Positions 8,328 through 18,587 of a stretch of 64,000 nucleotides of DNA are shown in pieces. The notes under the pieces were generated by a model. That model did not search any database, was not told the origin of the DNA, and saw nothing but the letters and a program-made list of their open reading frames with translations. The DNA is from Paracoccus salsus (GTDB taxonomy: Bacteria > Pseudomonadota > Alphaproteobacteria > Rhodobacterales > Rhodobacteraceae), in assembly GCF_021556615.1 (NCBI RefSeq), contig NZ_JAKGGD010000002.1:186001-250000 (forward strand), written 5' to 3'. The stretch's first letter is position 1. Each line of letters opens with the position of its first letter. The position numbers were made by a program, and so were the translations under genes.

Positions 8328-9128
8328 TCAGCTGCCCCAGATATACACGGCGCCGAACAGGAAAAGCCAGACCACGTCGACGAAGTGCCAGTACCAGGCC
8401 GCAGCCTCGAACCCGACATGCTGGGTCTGTGTCATCTGACCGCGGGTGAACCTGAAAAGGCAGACGGCCAGGAAGATCGTGCCGATGATGACATGCAGCC
8501 CGTGGAAGCCGGTGGCCAGATAGAACGCGCTGGCATAGGCCGTATCGGCCAGGCCGAAGGCTGCATGACTGTATTCATAGGCCTGGAGAATCGAGAAGGC
8601 GATGCCCAGCACGATGGCGATGATCAGACCGTTTATGGTGGTCTTGCGGTCGCCTTCGTGCACGAAGGCATGGTGCGCCCAGGTCACGGCCACACCCGAC
8701 AGCAACAGGATCAGCGTGTTGATCAGCGGCAGGTGCCACGGGTCGAACGGCACGATGCCTTCCGGTGGCCAGACGCCGTCCTTGATGGGCGACATCGGGC
8801 CCATCGGATACAGCACGTTCTTGAACCAGTTCCAGAACCACGCCACGAAGAACATCACCTCGGAGATGATGAACAGCAGGAATCCGTATTGCAGCCCCAG
8901 GCGAACGACCGGCGTATGGTCGCCCGTCTCACCTTCGCGAATCACGTCGGCCCACCAACTGTACATGACGTAAAGCACGCCGACGAAGCCGATCAGGAAC
9001 ATCCAGGGCCCATGATCCTGCATCCACATCACTGCGCCAAACAGCATGATGAACGCGGACACTGCGCCGATGAAAGGCCAGATGGACGGCGGAAGAATGT
9101 GATAGTCGTGGTTCTTAGCGTGCGCCAT
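8328..9128 (-). CDS. ctaE: cytochrome c oxidase subunit III
   Basis: The 266-aa protein has about seven transmembrane segments and matches subunit III of aa3-type oxidases. Marks include [12 protein letters not shown] near the N-terminus, the region around [15 protein letters not shown] with the conserved membrane Glu, and [13 protein letters not shown] near the end, finishing in YIWGS. Subunit III does not bind metal; it stabilises turnover of subunit I and binds lipids. Subunit I (ctaD) is not in this window, as is usual in Paracoccus, where it is encoded elsewhere. The gene ends the ctaC-B-ORF2-G-E cluster, 35 bases after ctaG. Confidence 0.97.
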   Translation of the reverse strand: MAHAKNHDYHILPPSIWPFIGAVSAFIMLFGAVMWMQDHGPWMFLIGFVGVLYVMYSWWADVIREGETGDHTPVVRLGLQYGFLLFIISEVMFFVAWFWNWFKNVLYPMGPMSPIKDGVWPPEGIVPFDPWHLPLINTLILLLSGVAVTWAHHAFVHEGDRKTTINGLIIAIVLGIAFSILQAYEYSHAAFGLADTAYASAFYLATGFHGLHVIIGTIFLAVCLFRFTRGQMTQTQHVGFEAAAWYWHFVDVVWLFLFGAVYIWGS

Positions 9129-9163
9129 GAGCAGGTCCCCGTCGGCTTCTCGTTCTTTGAAAA

Positions 9164-9727
9164 TCAGTTGACGTCATTGGCCGGCGCGACGTCAAGCGCC
9201 GCCTGTTTCGGCTCGGTCAGGTGGAAGGTGTAGGACAACGTGATGTCCCTGACCCAGAATGCGTCGCGGTCGTTCACCAGCTCGGGATCGACAAAGAAGC
9301 TGATCGGCATCTCGACGCGCTCGCCCGGCTTCAGCGTCTGTTCTTCGAAGCAGAAGCACTGGATCTTGTCGAAATAGTAGCCTGCCACGTTGGGGGCGAC
9401 GTTGTAGCTTGCAGTGCCGGTGATGGTCTGATCGCTGTTGTTGACAGCCTCGTAATAGGCCATTGCGTTCTCACCGATGCGCACGTCCATGCGCCTCTGC
9501 ATCGGCCGGAACGTCCAGTCCAGATTCTTGTCCACATTCGCGTCGAAGCGCACGCGCACGATTTCCTCAAGCACCTCGTCCGGCGCGGCGGTCGAGACCT
9601 GCGTCGTGCCGCCGAACCCGGTCACGCTGCAGAACCAGCTGTAGAAGGGCACTGCCGCCCAAGCCAGGGCTCCCATCGTCAGCACGACTCCGACCAGCGC
9701 CAGAAGAGTGCGCGAATTGCGGTTCAT
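9164..9727 (-). CDS. ctaG: cytochrome c oxidase assembly protein CtaG (Cox11 type)
   Basis: The 187-aa protein has a short N-terminal cytoplasmic tail, one transmembrane helix (about residues 8-25) and a periplasmic immunoglobulin-like domain. The copper-binding signature is visible as [10 protein letters not shown], with the conserved C-x-C pair, then [11 protein letters not shown]. CtaG/Cox11 delivers copper to the CuB site of subunit I. A strong AAGGAGG precedes the ATG, which also overlaps the stop of the small upstream ORF (ATGA). Confidence 0.96.
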   Translation of the reverse strand: MNRNSRTLLALVGVVLTMGALAWAAVPFYSWFCSVTGFGGTTQVSTAAPDEVLEEIVRVRFDANVDKNLDWTFRPMQRRMDVRIGENAMAYYEAVNNSDQTITGTASYNVAPNVAGYYFDKIQCFCFEEQTLKPGERVEMPISFFVDPELVNDRDAFWVRDITLSYTFHLTEPKQAALDVAPANDVN

Positions 9728-9945
9728 TGCTGGACCTCCTTCTCGTTCGTGGCGGGTGCGGCCTGCTCGATTGGCAGTTCGGAGACGCGCGGCTGGTGGT
9801 CATAGGCCTCCATCAGGTCGCCCTGACGCACCTTGACGACGGTCAGCGCGAAAACAAGCGTGACGAAGGCGGCCAGCACAAGCCCCAGCCCGACATTGCG
9901 CGAACGGCGGCGGCGGTGCAGTTCATGCTCGGTCTGCATCGGCAT
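9724..9945 (-). CDS. small single-helix membrane protein of the oxidase cluster (ORF2)
   Basis: The roughly 73-aa protein has a basic N-terminus (HRRRRSRN), one transmembrane helix ([20 protein letters not shown]) and a hydrophilic C-terminal tail. Position and topology fit the small unnamed ORF2 described between ctaB and ctaG in the Paracoccus denitrificans oxidase operon. Its role is unknown; a part in oxidase assembly is inferred from context only. The ctaB stop overlaps its start (TGATG at 9943-9947). An alternative ATG at 9951 would add two residues. The stop overlaps the ctaG start, so it is coupled on both sides. Confidence 0.8.
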   Translation of the reverse strand: MPMQTEHELHRRRRSRNVGLGLVLAAFVTLVFALTVVKVRQGDLMEAYDHQPRVSELPIEQAAPATNEKEVQQ

Positions 9946-10862
9946 CACCATGCGCCCACCCAATGCTGAACCAGAAGCGCAAGAAAATGCAGGAACAGAT
10001 AGTAGAGCGACAGCCTGAAGACTTGCTTCTCGACCCTGTATCCATCCGCAATCGCCGCATCCTCGGTGCGGCGCATGATGCGCCAGCCGCCGGCGATGAA
10101 CATCGCGTTCAGCACGACCGCGACGGCCATGTAGACCGGACCGCCGATCGAGGTGAACCCCAGCGCGACGGCAAATGCGGCCAGCACGAGCGTGTAGGCA
10201 AAGATATGGCGGCGGGTCACCGGCCGGCCATGCGTCACGGTCAGCATCGGCACGCCGGCCTTGTGGTAGTCCTCCTTCATGAACAGCGCCAGCGCCCAGA
10301 AATGGGGCGGAGTCCAGAAGAAGATCAGCGCAAACATCAGCAGCGACTCGATGCTGATGCCGCCCGTGGCGCAGGCCCACCCGATCATCGGCGGAAACGC
10401 CCCGGCCGCGCCGCCGATCACGATGTTCTGGGGCGTCCAGCGCTTCAACCACATCGTATAGACGACGGCGTAGAAGAAGATCGTGAACGCCAGGAACCCC
10501 GCGGCGAACCAGTTCGCCGCCAGACCCAGCATCATCACGGCGATGCCCGAAAGGACCAGCCCGAGGGCCAAAGCCTCGCCGCCGGTCGCGCGGCCCGAAG
10601 GAACCGGGCGGTTTCGCGTGCGGGTCATCACGGCGTCGATATCGGCGTCATACCACATGTTGAGGGCGCCAGAGGCGCCACCGCCAAGGGCGATGAACAG
10701 AACCGAACTGAAGGCGATGACGGGATGCACGTCGACCGGCGCCACGAGCAGCCCTACCATGGTAGTGAAAACCACCAGCGACATGACCCGCGGCTTCAGC
10801 AGCGCGACATAGTCGCCAAACTCGGCCTCGGGGGCGCCTGCATATGCGTTGATATCTGTCAT
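9945..10862 (-). CDS. ctaB: heme O synthase (protoheme IX farnesyltransferase)
   Basis: The 305-aa UbiA-type prenyltransferase has about eight or nine membrane segments. The two Asp-rich substrate motifs are seen as [19 protein letters not shown] and, in the second half, in the region around [12 protein letters not shown]. It farnesylates heme b to heme o, the precursor of heme a for the aa3 oxidase encoded beside it. It lies 24 bases after ctaC and overlaps the small ORF2 start. Confidence 0.97.
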   Translation of the reverse strand: MTDINAYAGAPEAEFGDYVALLKPRVMSLVVFTTMVGLLVAPVDVHPVIAFSSVLFIALGGGASGALNMWYDADIDAVMTRTRNRPVPSGRATGGEALALGLVLSGIAVMMLGLAANWFAAGFLAFTIFFYAVVYTMWLKRWTPQNIVIGGAAGAFPPMIGWACATGGISIESLLMFALIFFWTPPHFWALALFMKEDYHKAGVPMLTVTHGRPVTRRHIFAYTLVLAAFAVALGFTSIGGPVYMAVAVVLNAMFIAGGWRIMRRTEDAAIADGYRVEKQVFRLSLYYLFLHFLALLVQHWVGAW

Positions 10863-10886
10863 CGTTCCTTCATGCGGTCCGGTCGG

Positions 10887-11789
10887 TCACTCGACCTTGG
10901 CCAGTTCAACGCCGCTATCGGCGGCCAGGCCCAAAGCCGCAAGCTGATCATCGGGCACGGTCCCGCCCTGCTCGCCGACCCACTGGGCATACACCTCGGG
11001 GCTGACCGCCTTCACGACGATCGGCATGTAGGCGTGGTTGATCCCGCACAATTCGCTGCACTGGCCGAAATACACGCCCTCATTCTCGACATTGAACCAT
11101 GCCTGAGCGATGCGGCCGGGAACGGCGTCCTGCTTGATCGCGAAGGACGGAATGGTCCAGGAGTGAATCACGTCGTTTGCGGTAACCTGAAGCAGCACCG
11201 TCTTGCCCACGGGCACTACAACCGCGGTATCGGTCGCCAGCAGGTACTCGTCCTCGTTGTAGCCGTAATCCGCCAGTTCTTCCTTGGTCAGCATGATCGA
11301 ATCGAAGCTGAGATCGTTGTCGGGATACTCGTAGGACCAGTACCACTGGTTGCCGATCGCCTTGATGACCACATCGGGATCGGGCGGCATTTCCTGGCTG
11401 CGGAACAGTGCCGGCAGCGAGAACGCGCCGATTGCCACCAGGATCAGCACCGGCACCAGCGTCCATGCGACCTCAAGAGGGGTGTTATGGGTAAACTTGG
11501 CGGGAACCGGGTTCGATCGGCTGTTGTAGCGGAAGATCACGATCAGCAACAGCACGCAGACCAGCACCGTCACCGCAGTGATGATGATCAGCACGAAGTA
11601 GTCCAGCCATTGCTGGTCGCGCGCCAGTTCGGTCGCCGCAGGTTGAAATCCCAGCCCCTTTGCAATCGGCTTGCCGATCACCGGCAGATCGCCAAGGGCA
11701 TCCTGCGCCAGTGCCGCGCCCGCCAGCGTGCCCGCCGCTGCGAACCCCGTAGCTGCCGCGACTGCACGGCCAATCATCGCTTTTGCCAT
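10887..11789 (-). CDS. ctaC: cytochrome c oxidase subunit II
   Basis: The 300-aa protein has a cleavable signal peptide (cut probably after ALAQ), two transmembrane helices and a periplasmic cupredoxin domain. The CuA ligands are seen in IHSWTIPSF and in the C-x3-C-x3-H-x2-M string [23 protein letters not shown] supplies the conserved aromatic electron-entry region. It takes electrons from cytochrome c. The start was set at the ATG 11789; the frame stays open upstream, but that sequence has no signal-peptide logic. It is the first gene of the cta cluster and diverges from tldD across about 200 bases that must hold both promoters; I see no strong hexamers there. Confidence 0.97.
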   Translation of the reverse strand: MAKAMIGRAVAAATGFAAAGTLAGAALAQDALGDLPVIGKPIAKGLGFQPAATELARDQQWLDYFVLIIITAVTVLVCVLLLIVIFRYNSRSNPVPAKFTHNTPLEVAWTLVPVLILVAIGAFSLPALFRSQEMPPDPDVVIKAIGNQWYWSYEYPDNDLSFDSIMLTKEELADYGYNEDEYLLATDTAVVVPVGKTVLLQVTANDVIHSWTIPSFAIKQDAVPGRIAQAWFNVENEGVYFGQCSELCGINHAYMPIVVKAVSPEVYAQWVGEQGGTVPDDQLAALGLAADSGVELAKVE

Positions 11790-11987
11790 CAATCCATCCC
11801 GTTGCGTTGGCCCGGCCACATGGCCGAGGGAGCCGCGCGAGGCCGCCCCTTTCCCTTTCACATGGCTCGTTCTATGACCATATCTCAACCTGTCGGGCAA
11901 GGGATACCTAGGAAAGAGGTGCGATTTTCGGGGCTGAAATCTCCCGCGCCGCATCTTTTATTCCTCAATTCGGAGAGAAATCCAGAC

Positions 11988-13409
11988 ATGAGCCGCGACC
12001 GCTTCGAGCCGTTTACCCGTTTCCTCGACCGCGACCGAGCGCTGGCGATCCTGCGCGACGCCGTTGCCGGTGCCGATGACGGAGAGCTTTTCCTGGAACG
12101 TTCGGCCGCCGAAACGCTGGTGTTCGATGACGGCAGGCTGCGGAACTCGGGCTATACGGCGGAACAGGGCTTCGGACTGCGCGCCGTGCGTGGCGAGGTC
12201 ACCGGCTATGCGCATTCCACCGAAATCACAGAGGAATCGCTGCGTCGCGCCGCGCAGACTGCGCGCCTGGCCGTCGGCGCCGGCGGCGGCAATCTGGCCC
12301 AGCCCGCGCCGATGGCCACCACCCCGCTTTACGCCGCGATGGACCCGGCCGAGGGCATACCGATCGCGCGGCGGATCGAATTGCTGCGCCAGATCGACGA
12401 TTACGCAAGGGCCAGCGATCCGCGTGTTGTGCAGGTGACGGTATCGATCGCGTCTTCGCTGCAAGAGGTCGCGATCCTGCGCCCGGAAGGCGGTCTGGTC
12501 ACCGATACGCGTCCGATGGCGCGACTGTATGTCGCAGTCATCGTCGAGAACAATGACCGACGCGAATCCGGCAGCCACGGCGGGGGCGGTCGCGTCTCGC
12601 TGCACGGCCTGATGGAGCCTGCGAACTGGCAGCCCGCCGTCGACGAGGCGCTGCGGATCGCGCTGCTGAACCTGCGTTCCGTCCCTGCGCCTGCCGGGGT
12701 CATGGATGTCGTTCTGGGGCCCGGCTGGCCGGGCATTCTGCTGCACGAGGCGGTGGGCCACGGCCTCGAGGGCGATTTCAACCGCAAGAAGGCGTCGGCT
12801 TTCGCCGGCCTGATGGGCCAGCGTGTCGCTGCCCCAGGCGTGACGGTCGTCGATGACGGCACCATCCCCGACCGGCGCGGCAGCATCAGCGTCGATGACG
12901 AGGGCACGCCGCCCGCCCGCAACGTGCTGATCGAGGACGGTGTTCTTGTCGGCTACATGCAGGATCGCCAGAACGCCCGGTTGATGGGAGTCGCGCCGAC
13001 CGGCAATGGCAGGCGCGAAAGCTTTGCCCATGCGCCGATGCCGCGCATGACCAACACCTACATGCCAGGCGGCGATTCCGATCCGGCGGCGATCCTGGCG
13101 GATCTGAAGGATGGCATCTACGCCGTCGGCTTTGGCGGCGGACAGGTGGACATCACGAACGGCAAGTTCGTGTTTTCCTGCACCGAGGCCTATCGGGTGA
13201 AGAACGGCGTCGTGGGCGACCCGATTCGGGGCGCCACGCTGATCGGCGATGGCGCGACGGCCTTGCAGCAGGTGCGGGCGGTCGGCAACGACATGGCGCT
13301 GGACCCCGGGATCGGCAATTGCGGCAAACAGGGGCAATGGGTACCCGTGGGGGTCGGTCAGCCGACGCTGATGATCGGCGGCCTGACGGTGGGCGGCTCG
13401 GCGGCCTGA
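11988..13409 (+). CDS. tldD: TldD family metalloprotease
   Basis: The 473-aa product is full length for TldD. The zinc-binding H-E-x3-H motif is seen at H253-H258 (HEAVGH), followed by GLEGDFNRKK and the C-terminal IGNCGKQGQ. With TldE/PmbA, TldD forms a heterodimeric protease that trims unfolded peptides, including CcdA and microcin precursors in E. coli; no tldE lies nearby. The start is the ATG at 11988 with GGAGAG about 10 bases upstream. The frame is open far upstream, but that stretch is antisense to ctaB and ctaC. Codon use is typical of the neighbourhood. Confidence 0.95.
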   Translation: MSRDRFEPFTRFLDRDRALAILRDAVAGADDGELFLERSAAETLVFDDGRLRNSGYTAEQGFGLRAVRGEVTGYAHSTEITEESLRRAAQTARLAVGAGGGNLAQPAPMATTPLYAAMDPAEGIPIARRIELLRQIDDYARASDPRVVQVTVSIASSLQEVAILRPEGGLVTDTRPMARLYVAVIVENNDRRESGSHGGGGRVSLHGLMEPANWQPAVDEALRIALLNLRSVPAPAGVMDVVLGPGWPGILLHEAVGHGLEGDFNRKKASAFAGLMGQRVAAPGVTVVDDGTIPDRRGSISVDDEGTPPARNVLIEDGVLVGYMQDRQNARLMGVAPTGNGRRESFAHAPMPRMTNTYMPGGDSDPAAILADLKDGIYAVGFGGGQVDITNGKFVFSCTEAYRVKNGVVGDPIRGATLIGDGATALQQVRAVGNDMALDPGIGNCGKQGQWVPVGVGQPTLMIGGLTVGGSAA

Positions 13410-13482
13410 ATTCCGCCGCGCTGCTAACCTTGTGTTAACCACTGTTGCGCTATGCCTGTCTGCGGATGAGGCGGAGGCAGCC

Positions 13483-14670
13483 ATGGATACCGGACATATT
13501 CCCTTCGACACCCCCAACACCCCCTCCACCACGAAGGAAGACGACCTCAGCTTCCTTCGCCTCATCCGTTCCCGCCGTGTCGGACCGACGACATTTCACC
13601 GTCTGGTGATCGAGCATGGCGGCGTGATGGCCGCGCTGCAGGCGCTGCCCGGCATCGCCGCAGCCGCCGGCGTGCCCGACTACGAAACCTGTCCCGAGGG
13701 CGTCGCGGCCGCCGAACTTGCCGCCGGTCGCAAGGCGGGCGCGCGGCTGATCCGGTGCGACTCGCCCCTGTATCCGCAGGCGCTCCGCGAGATCGACGGG
13801 GCGCCGCCGGTGCTTTGGGTGCGCGGCGACCCGGCGTGGCTGGCGCGCGATCCGGTCGCCGTGATCGGCGCGCGGAACGCGTCGTCGCTTGGGCTCCGGA
13901 TGGCGCGCGGCATGTCGGCGGGGCTTGGCGAGGCAGGTTGCACGGTCGTGGCAGGTCTTGCGCGCGGTGTGGATACCGCCGCCCACAACGCGGCCCTGCC
14001 CACCGGGACCGTGGCGGTGCTGGCTGGCGGCGTCGATGTGATCTATCCGGCCGAGAACGTCGTGCTGGCCGCGCAGATCGCTGAAAAAGGCGTGCTGGTG
14101 TCCGAGCAGCCCCCCGGAACCGAACCCGCCGCGCGACATTTCCCGACCAGGAACCGCATCATTTCGGGCCTGTCGCGCGCCGTCGTCGTGATCGAGGCCG
14201 CGCATCGCTCTGGAACCCTGATCACCGCCAAGAATGCGCTGGATCAGGGGCGCGAGGTGATGGCCGTGCCGGGCCACCCGATGGATGCCCGCGCCGCCGG
14301 CTGCAATCTGCTGATCCGCGACGGGGCGCTGCTGGTGCGCAGCGCGGCGGATGTGGTCGCCGCGCTGAGAGACGAATCCCGCGATGACGGGATGACGGGC
14401 CAGCAGACACCGTCCTCGATCAGGCCGGTCGGCGCCGCCACGCCCCGCAGCGGCGGTCCTGCCCGGCCCGTGGCCGCCTGTTGCGACGCCGGCGGTCCCG
14501 TGCAACTGGAGGCACGCATCCTGTCGCGGCTTACGCCCAGTCCGACCGAAGAAAACGACCTCATCCGCGACCTGGGCGTGCCGGCCGCCAGCGCCAGCGC
14601 AGCCATCCTGTCGCTGGAGTTGCAGGGACGGCTGACCCGCCTCGCCGGAGGTCGCGTCGCACTGTCCTGA
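13483..14670 (+). CDS. dprA: DNA-processing protein DprA
   Basis: The 395-aa product has an N-terminal helical region (SFLRLIRSRRVGPTTFHRL), the DNA_processg_A Rossmann fold with VIGARNASSLG, GLARGVDTAAH and FPTRNRIISGLS, and a C-terminal winged-helix (DML1-like) domain at about 325-395. DprA loads RecA on incoming single-stranded DNA during transformation. No other competence gene is close. The start is the ATG at 13483, 8 bases after GGAGG; an upstream ATG at 13432 lacks a ribosome site and would add 17 unlikely residues. The 241 bases after it hold no gene I can support. Confidence 0.94.
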   Translation: MDTGHIPFDTPNTPSTTKEDDLSFLRLIRSRRVGPTTFHRLVIEHGGVMAALQALPGIAAAAGVPDYETCPEGVAAAELAAGRKAGARLIRCDSPLYPQALREIDGAPPVLWVRGDPAWLARDPVAVIGARNASSLGLRMARGMSAGLGEAGCTVVAGLARGVDTAAHNAALPTGTVAVLAGGVDVIYPAENVVLAAQIAEKGVLVSEQPPGTEPAARHFPTRNRIISGLSRAVVVIEAAHRSGTLITAKNALDQGREVMAVPGHPMDARAAGCNLLIRDGALLVRSAADVVAALRDESRDDGMTGQQTPSSIRPVGAATPRSGGPARPVAACCDAGGPVQLEARILSRLTPSPTEENDLIRDLGVPAASASAAILSLELQGRLTRLAGGRVALS

Positions 14671-14911
14671 GGCCGGGCCATGGGACCGCCGGGCGACCCG
14701 GGATGACGGGGAACGGTTGCCGCCGGACATGGCAATCAACGCAGAGATGTGCGAAGGCTCCTGAATGTCGGGCTGTCGTGGCCGCCCTGACAGGCCGCCC
14801 GGCCCCGGCCCGGGACATGGCGCCGCCCGCATGCCGGTCTTGCGGCAACCGTTGACAGTCCCGCGCCCCGGACCCATGTTGCCGCCCCATTGACCGGTCC
14901 CAGAGGTGCCT

Positions 14912-17704
14912 ATGCCCATCGTCGTCGTCGAATCCCCGGCCAAGGCCAAGACCATCGAGAAATATCTCGGCGGCGACTACCGCGTTCTGGCCAGTTTCGG
15001 CCATGTCCGGGACCTGCCCCCCAAGGATGGCAGCGTCGACCCCGAAGACGGTTTCGCGATGAAATGGGAAGTCGCGGCAGACAGCAGGAAACACCTCAAG
15101 GCAATCCGCGATGCGCTGAAGGACGACCAGAACCTGATCCTCGCCACCGACCCCGATCGTGAGGGAGAGGCGATCAGCTGGCACCTGCTGGAAGCCCTGC
15201 AACCTGCCCTCAAGAAGGGCAGCGAGGTCAACCGCGTCACCTTCAACGCGATCACCAAGGCCGCCGTCAGTGAGGCGATGAAACAGCCGCGCCAGATCGA
15301 CCAGGCCCTGGTCGATGCGTATCTGGCCCGTCGCGCGCTGGATTATCTGGTCGGCTTCAACCTGTCTCCGGTCCTTTGGCGCAAGCTGCCGGGGGCGAAA
15401 TCCGCCGGACGGGTGCAGTCGGTCTGCCTGCGCCTGATCGTCGATCGCGAGATGGAAATCGAAGCTTTCCGGGCGCGGGAATACTGGTCCGTTCATGCAA
15501 GACTGGCGACGCCGGGCGGGGACGAATACGACGCGCAGCTGGTGTCGCTGGCGGGGTCGCGGCTGGAACGCTTCGATCTGCCCGATGCGGAGAAGGCCGC
15601 GATGGCGGTCAGCGCCGTGTCGAGCCGCGACCTGAAGGTGACGGGCGTCACTGCCAAGCCCGCCAGTCGCAATCCCTGGCCGCCCTTCATGACCTCGACC
15701 CTGCAGCAAGAGGCATCGCGCAAGATGGGCATGGGCGCCAAGGCCTGCATGTCTGCGGCGCAGCGCCTGTATGAGGCCGGCCTTATCACTTATATGCGGA
15801 CCGACGGCATCGACATGGCGCCCGAGGCCGTGATGGCCGCGCGGGATGCGATCAGGGCCAAGTTCGGCGAGAAATACCTGCCGAAATCGCCGCGCATGTA
15901 CAAGAACAAGGCCAAGAACGCGCAAGAGGCGCATGAATGCATCCGGCCGACCGACATGATGATGTCTCCGGACCGGCTGAAGCTTGGCGCGGATGACCAG
16001 CGCAAGCTTTACGACCTGATCTGGAAACGCACCATCGCCAGCCAGATGGAGGCAGCGCGGATGGAACGAACCACGGTCGAGATCGCCAGTCCCGATGGCC
16101 AGGTGGGCCTGCGCGCCACCGGTCAGGTGATGCTGTTCGATGGGTTCCTGCGCGTCTACGATCAGGGCCGCGACGATGACGATGCCGAGGACAGCGCCCG
16201 CCTGCCCGCCATCACCGAGGGCGAGGTGGCCAGCCTGGTCGGCCAGGCCTTCGACGCCGAGTTCGCCAAGGCGCGCGAAAAGAGCGACAGTGCGCCGGAT
16301 GCGCCATCGGGCCAGCGCGCCGCGCCCGGCTTGCTGATGAACGAGGCCGCGTCGACCGCCGCGCGCCAGCATTTCACCCAGCCGCCGCCCCGCTATACCG
16401 AAGCGACACTGGTCAAGCGCATGGAAGAACTGGGCATCGGCCGCCCCTCGACCTATGCCAGTATCGTCACCACGATCCAGGATCGCGAATATGTCCGCAA
16501 GGACAAGAACCGGCTGTTCCCCGAGGACAAGGGCCGGCTGGTGACGACCTTCCTGGTCAAGTATTTCCCGCGCTATGTCAGCTATGACTTCACGGCCGAC
16601 CTCGAGAACGAACTGGACGAGATCAGCGCCGGCGAACTGGTCTGGCGCGACGTGCTCGGAAGGTTCTGGAAAGATTTTTCGAAAGCCCTCGAGGGCACGT
16701 CGGATCTGCGGATCGGCGAGGTTCTGGAGGCAATCGACGAGGCGCTGGCCCCGCATCTTTACCCTCCGCGCGCCGATGGCGGGGACCCGCGCGAATGTCC
16801 GCTTTGCGGCAAGGGCCGACTGAACCTGAAGACTGCCCGCTCTGGTGGCGCCTTCATCGGCTGCTCGAGTTATCCCGAATGCCGCTACACCCGCCCCCTG
16901 TCGGCACCCGACGGCGAAGAGCCGGTGGGCGACCGACTGCTGGGCCATGACGCGGGCGATCCGATCAACCTGAAGACCGGCCGGTTCGGCCCCTATGTCC
17001 AGCGCGGCGAGGCGACCGAGGACGTGCCGAAGCCGCCGCGCGCCTCGATACCCAAGGGCTGGGATGCGGCCACGCTGGATCTGGACAAGGCACTGCAACT
17101 TCTGGCGCTGCCGCGCCCGGTCGGGCCACATCCCGATGACGGCGCGCTGATCGAGGCGGGCATCGGCCGGTATGGGCCCTATGTGAAGCACGGGTCGAAA
17201 TACGCGAACCTGCCTGACGTGGAAGAGGTCTTCACCGTGGGCATGAACCGCGCGGTCGAGGTTCTTGCGGCCAAGCAGACGCGTGGCCGGGCCGCGGCCG
17301 CCGCGCCGCTGAGGGAGTTGGGCGATCACCCGGATGGCGGGGCCATTCAGGTCATGAGCGGCCGCTATGGTCCTTACGTCAAATGGGAAAAGATCAACGC
17401 GACCCTCCCCCGCGACGTCTCGCCCGAGGAACTGACGCAGGAACAGGCTCTGGAGCTGATCGCCGCCAAGGCGGCAAAATCTCCCAAGACGGGCGCAAGA
17501 AAACCCGCGGCCAGGAAACCGGCTGCCACGAAACCGGCTGCCACGAAACCGACTGCCACGAAACCGACTGCCCGGAAGGCTGCCCCCAAGAAAGCCGCGC
17601 CCAAGAAAGCCGCCGGAAAGGCCGCAAGCAAGACCACGGGCAAGACCACGGACAAGACCGCAGGAAAGGCCGCCGGGAATACCGTCGGAGACGAGGAATC
17701 GTAG
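14912..17704 (+). CDS. topA: DNA topoisomerase I
   Basis: The 930-aa type IA topoisomerase relaxes negative supercoils. The Toprim domain begins VVVESPAKAKTIEKYLGG and contains TDPDREGEAI; the catalytic tyrosine is Y294 in ITYMRTDGI. A four-Cys zinc ribbon (CPLCGKGRLNLK ... CSSYPEC) follows at about residue 630, then two further ribbon-like repeats ending KTGRFGPYVQRG and SGRYGPYVKW. The C-terminal 65 residues are Lys/Ala/Pro-rich, a DNA-binding tail common in alphaproteobacterial TopA. The start is the ATG at 14912 with AGAGG 6 bases upstream; GTG at 14906 would add two residues. Confidence 0.97.
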   Translation: MPIVVVESPAKAKTIEKYLGGDYRVLASFGHVRDLPPKDGSVDPEDGFAMKWEVAADSRKHLKAIRDALKDDQNLILATDPDREGEAISWHLLEALQPALKKGSEVNRVTFNAITKAAVSEAMKQPRQIDQALVDAYLARRALDYLVGFNLSPVLWRKLPGAKSAGRVQSVCLRLIVDREMEIEAFRAREYWSVHARLATPGGDEYDAQLVSLAGSRLERFDLPDAEKAAMAVSAVSSRDLKVTGVTAKPASRNPWPPFMTSTLQQEASRKMGMGAKACMSAAQRLYEAGLITYMRTDGIDMAPEAVMAARDAIRAKFGEKYLPKSPRMYKNKAKNAQEAHECIRPTDMMMSPDRLKLGADDQRKLYDLIWKRTIASQMEAARMERTTVEIASPDGQVGLRATGQVMLFDGFLRVYDQGRDDDDAEDSARLPAITEGEVASLVGQAFDAEFAKAREKSDSAPDAPSGQRAAPGLLMNEAASTAARQHFTQPPPRYTEATLVKRMEELGIGRPSTYASIVTTIQDREYVRKDKNRLFPEDKGRLVTTFLVKYFPRYVSYDFTADLENELDEISAGELVWRDVLGRFWKDFSKALEGTSDLRIGEVLEAIDEALAPHLYPPRADGGDPRECPLCGKGRLNLKTARSGGAFIGCSSYPECRYTRPLSAPDGEEPVGDRLLGHDAGDPINLKTGRFGPYVQRGEATEDVPKPPRASIPKGWDAATLDLDKALQLLALPRPVGPHPDDGALIEAGIGRYGPYVKHGSKYANLPDVEEVFTVGMNRAVEVLAAKQTRGRAAAAAPLRELGDHPDGGAIQVMSGRYGPYVKWEKINATLPRDVSPEELTQEQALELIAAKAAKSPKTGARKPAARKPAATKPAATKPTATKPTARKAAPKKAAPKKAAGKAASKTTGKTTDKTAGKAAGNTVGDEES
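17522..17566 (+). repeat. three 15-bp tandem repeats inside topA
   Basis: Three consecutive copies of a 15-base unit (gctgccacgaaaccg, the third with one change) encode A-A-T-K-P repeats in the basic tail of TopA. A degenerate fourth copy follows. The in-frame length means copy number could vary without breaking the protein. Confidence 0.8.
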
Positions 17705-17816
17705 CGCCTGGCCGTTGGTGCGGCGCGACGCGGCCCTGTCCGCTCCCCGCCGCCGCGGATGCTTGGCCGACGCGCATCACCGTGCCGGATCCGGGCGCTA
17801 ACAGGGTGTGGCCTGA

Positions 17817-17846
17817 TTGACACGGATTGGTCCGCGAGCCATGACT
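17817..17846 (+). promoter_or_regulatory. candidate promoter of the CoA-transferase operon
   Basis: A consensus -35 box TTGACA (17817-17822) is followed after 18 bases by a weak -10 candidate ATGACT (17841-17846). It lies 36 bases before the scoA ATG and after the topA stop, where a new transcript is expected. Confidence 0.35.
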
Positions 17847-17881
17847 CGGCCCAAGCTTTCAATCAAGAGAGGGGAGGACCG

Positions 17882-18586
17882 ATGAAGAAGGTCTATGCCA
17901 ATGCGACCGAGGCCCTGGACGGGTTGCTGCATGACGGGATGTTCATCTCGGCCGGGGGGTTCGGGCTTTGCGGCATCCCCGAACTGCTGATCGACGCGAT
18001 CGTGGACAGCGGCGTCAAGGATCTGACCATCGCCAGCAACAATTGCGGCGTCGACGGTTTCGGTCTGGGCAAGCTGCTGGACACCAAGCAGATCAGGAAG
18101 ATGATCAGTTCCTATGTCGGCGAGAACGCCGAATTCATGCGCCAGTATCTGTCGGGCGAGCTTGAACTTGAATTCAACCCGCAGGGCACACTGGCCGAAC
18201 GGATGCGCGCCGGCGGCAGCGGCATCGCGGGCTTCTATACCAAGACCGGGGTCGGCACGGTCATTGCCGAGGGCAAGGACGTGAAGGTCTTCGACGGCGA
18301 GGAATACATTCTCGAACGCGGCATCGTCGCCGATCTGGCGATCGTGAAGGCGTGGAAAGCCGACGATACCGGCAATCTGGTGTTCCGCAAGACCGCCCGC
18401 AACTTCAACCCGCCGGCTGCCATGTCGGGCAAGATCTGCGTCGTCGAGGTCGAGGAAATCGTCGAACGCGGCAGCCTGGACCCCGACAACATCCATCTGC
18501 CAGGCATCTATGTGCATCGCATCATCCAGGGCGAGCATGAAAAGCGCATCGAGAAAGTCACCACCCGCAAGCGTGAGGAGGTCTGA
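17882..18586 (+). CDS. scoA: 3-oxoacid (succinyl-CoA:acetoacetate) CoA-transferase subunit A
   Basis: The 234-aa alpha subunit of a class I CoA-transferase shows [25 protein letters not shown] and [10 protein letters not shown], which build the CoA site. With subunit B it moves CoA between succinyl-CoA and acetoacetate, feeding ketone bodies or the polyhydroxybutyrate degradation product acetoacetate into acetyl-CoA. Other short 3-oxoacids cannot be excluded. The ATG at 17882 follows GGGGAGG. It is separated from scoB by a single base. Confidence 0.93.
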   Translation: MKKVYANATEALDGLLHDGMFISAGGFGLCGIPELLIDAIVDSGVKDLTIASNNCGVDGFGLGKLLDTKQIRKMISSYVGENAEFMRQYLSGELELEFNPQGTLAERMRAGGSGIAGFYTKTGVGTVIAEGKDVKVFDGEEYILERGIVADLAIVKAWKADDTGNLVFRKTARNFNPPAAMSGKICVVEVEEIVERGSLDPDNIHLPGIYVHRIIQGEHEKRIEKVTTRKREEV

Positions 18587-18587
18587 C

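Noticed and set aside
9963..11987. Open plus-strand frame extending tldD upstream by about 675 codons
   Set aside because: It is antisense to ctaB and ctaC, reads as Arg/His/Gln-rich noise, and the TldD family start with its own ribosome site is at 11988.
14561..17329. 922-codon minus-strand open frame across topA
   Set aside because: It mirrors topA codon bias; no ribosome site or recognisable motif.
17522..17575. Short direct repeats considered as a CRISPR or regulatory array
   Set aside because: They are contiguous 15-base units without spacers, in frame within the topA tail.
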